A stretch of DNA of 9,192 nt from positions 1 through 9,192 of the forward strand of contig JBOGFJ010000282.1 in NCBI GenBank assembly GCA_050743385.1, written 5' to 3'. The DNA comes from JACDBD01 sp050743385. GTDB lineage: Bacteria > Actinomycetota > Acidimicrobiia > IMCC26256 > JACDBD01. Position 1 is the stretch's first letter. Every line of letters starts with the position of its first letter. A program made the position numbers and the translations under genes. The notes below the pieces were generated by a model. It saw only the letters and a list, made by a program, of their open reading frames with translations. It did no database searches and was not told the DNA's origin. Positions 6,344-9,192 of this stretch are shown here, one piece after another.

Positions 6344-7717
6344 CGGGTGGCGCGCCAGCCACCGCGCCACCGCCATCAACTCGTCGACCTCTTCTCTCGG
6401 CACCGCGGTGCCGGCGTCGGTCATCCGTGGCGTGTCCTCGGCGAGCACGAGGCGCCCGCCGGCAACCTCGAGCCCGTCAGCCCGGACCGTGCCCGAGGCA
6501 AGGCTCGCGTCGAGCAGGCGCTGCCGCGCCAGTGCACGGCGCAGTGCCGCAAGCCGGTCGCGGGTCTGGGCCGCTCGCTCGAACCGCTCCGCCGCCACGA
6601 GGGCGGCCAGATGGTCCTCCACCGGCTGGGTGAGCAGCCCGGGATCACCGTCGAGCGCGCGCGCGACCACACTCCCGACCATCGTCCGATCGGCCACGGC
6701 GGTCATGATCGCGTCGCGCACGAGCTTGGCCGAAGCTCGCGACGGCATCGGCGCGAGGCGGGAACGCTCACCACGCCCCAACGCGACGTAGGCGTACCTC
6801 CGCCACGCCCTCCACTCCGGGTTCCACCGGGGCTCGTGCTCCCGGATCAGGCGCAGGCGCCGTACGATCGCCTCGAGCGGGTGCGTGCACACGACGTGCT
6901 CGATCGCCGTCGTCTCACGCACGAGCTGGGGGACCGTCCTCCGCCCGTCGGCGGCGAAGTGGCGGCGTACCCGGGCGCGCAGGTTCGCGGCCCGACCGAC
7001 ATACAGCACCCGGCCGACGCGGTCACGGAGCAGGTACACGCCGTGCACGCGGGGGAGTCGAGCGGTGAGCTTCAGCTTGCCCGAGGTCGGGTGCGCGCGC
7101 ATGGCCGGCAGCTCGAGCAGGTCGTCGAGAGCCAGCACGCCGAGCGTGCCGGCGCGCTCGAGGAGCGCGTGGAGGACCTCGCCGGTGGCGCGCGCATCGT
7201 CGAGGGCGCGGTGCGTGGGGGTGGTCGGTACGCGGAGGTGGCGCGCGAGGGTGCCGAGTCGCAGGTCGGCGACCTCGTCACGCACGAGGCGGCGCGCCAT
7301 TGCCAGGGTGTCGACGCGCCGATGGGCGAGCCAGCCGGGATAGCCGTGCGCGGCGAGGGCGGCGCGGAGGAAGGCGAGGTCGTAGCGCACGTTGTGGCCG
7401 ACGAGCACGGCGCCGCCGAGGAACTCGAGCAGCGACGGCAGCACCTCGGCGACACTCGGCGCCGGCGTCACCATCGCCTCGGAGATCCCCGTGAGGGCGG
7501 AGACGAACGGGGGAATGGGCTCGCCCGGGTTCACGAGCGTCTGGAACGTCCCCTGGCATTCGCCCCCGCGCAGCTTCACGGCCCCGACTTCGGTGATCCC
7601 GCACCCCGCCGGCGCGCCGCCGGTGGTCTCCAGGTCGACGACCACGAACGTGACCTCGTGCAGCGGCGTGGCCAGGTCGTCGATCGAGGCCCGGCCGAGG
7701 GGAAGGGCGACCTCCAT
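6299..7717 (-). CDS. DEDDh exonuclease - GIY-YIG - UVR motif protein (DnaQ/UvrC-like fusion; DNA repair)
   Basis: A 472-residue fusion with three recognisable parts. Residues 22-185 form a DnaQ-like 3'-5' exonuclease with Exo I VVDLETTG (D28, E30), Exo II GHNVRYDLAFL (D113) and Exo III HRALDDA (H169, D174); all catalytic residues are present. Residues 222-300 form a UvrC/Cho-type GIY-YIG domain (GVYLL at 226, LYVGRAANLRARV at 238). At 366-402 a UVR-like motif (AERFERAAQTRDRLAALRRAL) resembles the UvrB/UvrC interaction segment. In the GIY-YIG domain the usual catalytic Glu of the UvrC pattern (EALxLExxLI) is R287 here (EAIVRRLRLI). Homologues include the mycobacterial Rv2191 type, and the closest functional analogue is SOS-induced E. 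coli Cho. The ATG at 7717 was chosen because the exonuclease starts right after it, although the frame is open further upstream. A LexA-type box lies 17-30 bp upstream. The 3' end overlaps the convergent zinc-ribbon gene. Confidence 0.92.
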   Translation of the reverse strand: MEVALPLGRASIDDLATPLHEVTFVVVDLETTGGAPAGCGITEVGAVKLRGGECQGTFQTLVNPGEPIPPFVSALTGISEAMVTPAPSVAEVLPSLLEFLGGAVLVGHNVRYDLAFLRAALAAHGYPGWLAHRRVDTLAMARRLVRDEVADLRLGTLARHLRVPTTPTHRALDDARATGEVLHALLERAGTLGVLALDDLLELPAMRAHPTSGKLKLTARLPRVHGVYLLRDRVGRVLYVGRAANLRARVRRHFAADGRRTVPQLVRETTAIEHVVCTHPLEAIVRRLRLIREHEPRWNPEWRAWRRYAYVALGRGERSRLAPMPSRASAKLVRDAIMTAVADRTMVGSVVARALDGDPGLLTQPVEDHLAALVAAERFERAAQTRDRLAALRRALARQRLLDASLASGTVRADGLEVAGGRLVLAEDTPRMTDAGTAVPREEVDELMAVARWLARHPSPTASATPAAATLT

Positions 7718-7726
7718 GGCCTCGCT

Positions 7727-7732
7727 ACAGTA
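7727..7732 (-). promoter_or_regulatory. Candidate -10 element of the exonuclease/GIY-YIG gene
   Basis: TACTGT on the minus strand (7732-7727) lies 9 bases before the ATG at 7717, predicting a leader of zero to a few bases. It sits directly downstream of the SOS box, so bound LexA would cover the promoter. It also lies inside the dyad cgctac-a-gtagcg (7723-7735). Confidence 0.42.
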
Positions 7733-7733
7733 G

Positions 7734-7747
7734 CGAACGTGCGTTCG
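7734..7747. promoter_or_regulatory. Putative LexA (SOS) box
   Basis: The site CGAACGTGCGTTCG has perfect CGAAC/GTTCG half-sites around a 4-base centre and fits the Gram-positive LexA consensus CGAACRNRYGTTYC at 13 of 14 positions; the last base is G, which keeps the dyad exact. It lies between the divergent exonuclease/GIY-YIG gene and a small zinc-ribbon gene. It abuts the former's -10 and is about 40 bp before the latter's start. The position relative to a UvrC-like repair gene makes the call more than a chance palindrome. Confidence 0.75.
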
Positions 7748-7774
7748 GTGCGGGAGGACCCCGAGGGTGATCCG

Positions 7775-7780
7775 TACAAT
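7775..7780 (+). promoter_or_regulatory. -10 element for a leaderless zinc-ribbon mRNA
   Basis: TACAAT is one base from the TATAAT consensus and is followed by six bases and then the ATG at 7787. No Shine-Dalgarno sequence lies between them, so the transcript probably starts at or next to the A of the start codon. No convincing -35 is seen 17 bases upstream (GGGAGG). Confidence 0.6.
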
Positions 7781-7786
7781 CGGGAC

Positions 7787-8011
7787 ATGACCCGCTACCG
7801 CTGCACCGGGTGCGGCAACCTCACCCGTTTCGACGTCGTCGCCACCCGTCGCACGAAGGCGTTCCACCACTTCAGCGTGGGCGGCGACCTCACCGTCGAA
7901 GACGAAGAGGTGCTCGACGAGCAGGTCGACGACGTCAGCTGCCGCTGGTGCGGCGCGGGGCGCGACCGGATCGAGACGCTGGCGCCGGTTACGCCCCCAG
8001 CAGCTGGATGA
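7787..8011 (+). CDS. Small zinc-ribbon protein, conserved in actinobacteria, function unknown
   Basis: A 74-residue protein with two zinc-knuckle pairs: C6-x2-C9 (YRCTGCGNLTRF) and C52-x2-C55 (SCRWCGAG). Between them is an acidic segment VEDEEVLDEQVDD. The arrangement predicts one four-cysteine zinc ribbon with a long insert. The sequence resembles small conserved actinobacterial proteins with no assigned role; nucleic-acid or protein binding would be a guess. The ATG at 7787 was chosen because a -10 element ends six bases before it and the first cysteine pair follows at once. An in-frame GTG at 7748 is an alternative. It diverges from the exonuclease gene across the SOS box, and its last 23 bp overlap the convergent yjbQ gene. 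Confidence 0.82.
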   Translation: MTRYRCTGCGNLTRFDVVATRRTKAFHHFSVGGDLTVEDEEVLDEQVDDVSCRWCGAGRDRIETLAPVTPPAAG

Positions 8012-8408
8012 CGACCTTGCGCGAGCGGGGGCGGTCGTCGAAATCGATGCAGACGACCTTCTGCCAGGTACCCACCAGCAGCTGGCCGGCACGGAAGGGG
8101 AGCGTGACCGACGGGCCCATGAGGGCGGCGCGTACGTGGCTGTGGCCGTTGGTGTCGGCGTTGAGCTCGTTGTGGCGCCAGGCGCGGTCTCGGGGCGCGA
8201 TGCCCTCGACCACGTCGTTGAGATCGGCGTTGCACCCGGGCTCGTGCTCGATCGTGGTCATCGCGCACGTCGAATGGGCGACGAAGACGGTGCACAGACC
8301 GTCGGAGAACCCGGCGTTGTCGACCGCCTTCTGGGCGTAGGGCGTGACGTCGAGGATGTCGCCGTCGCCCTGGGTCTCCAGCGTCAGTTCCTCGTGCGCT
8401 GCGTGCAT
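7989..8408 (-). CDS. yjbQ: YjbQ/UPF0047 family protein (secondary thiamine-phosphate synthase type)
   Basis: A 139-residue single-domain protein of the widespread YjbQ family, some members of which show weak thiamine-phosphate synthase activity. The true cellular role is unsettled. Family motifs are FVAHSTCAMTTIEHEPG (42-58) with His45 and Glu54, ADLNDVVEGIAP (61-72), HNELNADTNGHSHVRAALMG (79-98) with a metal-binding histidine cluster, and GTWQKVVCIDFDDRPRSRKV (113-132). Length is typical and no part is missing. The ATG at 8408 has GGAG (8419-8416) at 7-base spacing, a clear ribbon of evidence for this start. A candidate -10, TAGACT (8459-8454), lies about 46 bp upstream. It is divergent from the coiled-coil gene and overlaps the zinc-ribbon gene at its 3' end by 23 bp. 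Confidence 0.95.
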   Translation of the reverse strand: MHAAHEELTLETQGDGDILDVTPYAQKAVDNAGFSDGLCTVFVAHSTCAMTTIEHEPGCNADLNDVVEGIAPRDRAWRHNELNADTNGHSHVRAALMGPSVTLPFRAGQLLVGTWQKVVCIDFDDRPRSRKVVIQLLGA

Positions 8409-8442
8409 TCGGGTGCTCCCAACGGCTCGGCCGGTTGGCCGG

Positions 8443-8455
8443 CTCGACGGTCGAG
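8443..8455. promoter_or_regulatory. 13-bp palindrome in the yjbQ / coiled-coil gene divergent region
   Basis: CTCGACGGTCGAG has perfect 6-bp arms around one central base. It overlaps the candidate yjbQ -10 (TAGACT, 8459-8454) at its right end, so a bound protein could control yjbQ and perhaps the divergent gene. The function is inferred from symmetry and position only. Confidence 0.3.
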
Positions 8456-8513
8456 TCTACGGGCCTGCCTTGGCCGCGGCATGTCGGCGCGCGCGGTGAG
8501 CGATGGTGGAGCC

Positions 8514-9192
8514 GTGACGACTCCTCCCCGCCGCGTCACGGTGCCGCCGCTGCCGGAGCAGCTCCTCCTGCCCCTGCTCGACACGGCCGGTGACGTCTTG
8601 CGCCGCATGGAGGTGGTGGAGCGGCCCGCGCCGCTGCGCCGCCTCGCCGAGTTCGATCCCCGTGGGCTGAAGACGGAAGCAGCCCGCCAGCAGCTGTGGC
8701 GCACGCTCGAGGCCGACGACACGTTCTACGAGCGGGTGATCGAGCGCTTCGCCGACCGCCCGGAGGTCGTTGCCGCGCTCGCCGAATGGAATGCCGACGA
8801 CACGTTTCGCCAGGTGGGCTCGGCAGCTGAACGGGACGATCTCCCGCTGCTCGCGTCGGCGCTGTACGCGGCCCGCCCACGCGGGTGGGCGTTCGGTCTC
8901 GGGGCCGCCGCCGCCATCGTCGAGCGCCAGCGCCTCGAGCGGGAGGAGGACGAGGAACGCAACGCCCGCACCATGGAGATCGCGTCGCTCGACGAGACGC
9001 GGCGCCGACTCGAGACAACGCGCGACGCGGCGACCGCCGAGGCGGAGCGGCTGCGCCAAGAGCTACGAGAGGAACGCCGCGGGCGACGCGGGCGCGAGGA
9101 GGACGCCCAGCGCGCCGTCGCCGACACCGAACGCCGCATCGAGGAGGTCGAGCGGGCGGCCGCGCGGGGGCGCATGGCGCGCGAGGGTGCCG
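8514..9192 (+). CDS. Coiled-coil protein, likely N-terminal part of an actinobacterial NYN-domain RNA-binding protein (cut by window end)
   Basis: An open frame of 226 codons runs off the right edge. Residues 11-130 are helical and hydrophobic/charged (LPEQLLLPLLDTAG, PLRRLAEFDPRGL, LPLLASALYAARPRGWAFGL). This is the N-terminal layout I associate with actinobacterial proteins that carry a C-terminal NYN/PIN-like nuclease domain. From about 136 onward a long Glu/Arg-rich coiled coil runs to the edge (VERQRLEREEDEERNA and after). The NYN domain itself would lie outside the window, so the family call is tentative. The start is uncertain: GTG 8514 has GGAG only 2 bases upstream, and in-frame GTG 8496 and ATG 8481 would add 6 and 11 residues. 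It is divergent from yjbQ. Confidence 0.72.
   Translation, partial: MTTPPRRVTVPPLPEQLLLPLLDTAGDVLRRMEVVERPAPLRRLAEFDPRGLKTEAARQQLWRTLEADDTFYERVIERFADRPEVVAALAEWNADDTFRQVGSAAERDDLPLLASALYAARPRGWAFGLGAAAAIVERQRLEREEDEERNARTMEIASLDETRRRLETTRDAATAEAERLRQELREERRGRRGREEDAQRAVADTERRIEEVERAAARGRMAREGA

Noticed and set aside
6347..7786. Long plus-strand open frame antisense to the exonuclease gene, in frame with the small zinc-ribbon gene
   Set aside because: Composition is shadow-like and the opposite strand has clear catalytic motifs. Only the part from ATG 7787 is a real protein.

Overview
This is a high-GC window with the character of an actinobacterial chromosome. The evidence is a WhiB-like iron-sulfur regulator, a type A RNase P RNA, a LexA/SOS box of the Gram-positive type (CGAAC-N4-GTTCG), an actinobacterial small zinc-ribbon protein, GTG starts and several likely leaderless genes. 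The sequence alone does not settle the genus. A deep-branching actinobacterium such as Acidimicrobiia is a guess.

Left part (1-1393): the C-terminal part of a tyrosine recombinase (integrase) runs in from the left edge and is broken by two compensating frameshifts. It stops 27 bases from the 3' end of rnpB, which lies on the opposite strand. The recombinase is probably the edge of a decayed integrative element, and rnpB is a candidate attachment locus. The rnpB promoter and the upstream region of the next gene fill the rest.

Middle (1394-6343): a TerC-family membrane protein faces a small membrane protein gene. That gene is translationally coupled (GTGA overlap) to an upstream 37-residue ORF. 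A divergent intergenic region with a palindrome leads to a 78-residue WhiB-like regulator. An acyl-CoA dehydrogenase and trpD then form a tight pair with a 4 bp gap. A 24-bp repeat occurs twice, 66 bp apart, between trpD and a zinc-ribbon/two-TM protein, and the second copy carries that gene's ribosome binding site.

Right part (6299-9192): a three-domain repair-type protein (DEDDh exonuclease, GIY-YIG and UVR motif) lies on the minus strand behind a well-formed SOS box. It diverges from a 74-residue zinc-ribbon protein with a near-certain leaderless start. A YjbQ-family enzyme is convergent with that gene. The window ends inside a coiled-coil protein, probably the N-terminal part of an actinobacterial NYN-domain RNA-binding protein.

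Most of the gene content is housekeeping. The points most worth following are the SOS box in front of the exonuclease/GIY-YIG/UVR gene, the apparent loss of the GIY-YIG catalytic glutamate in that protein, the integrase abutting rnpB, the recurring TAnnnT-N6/7-ATG start architecture, and the duplicated start-region repeat after trpD.
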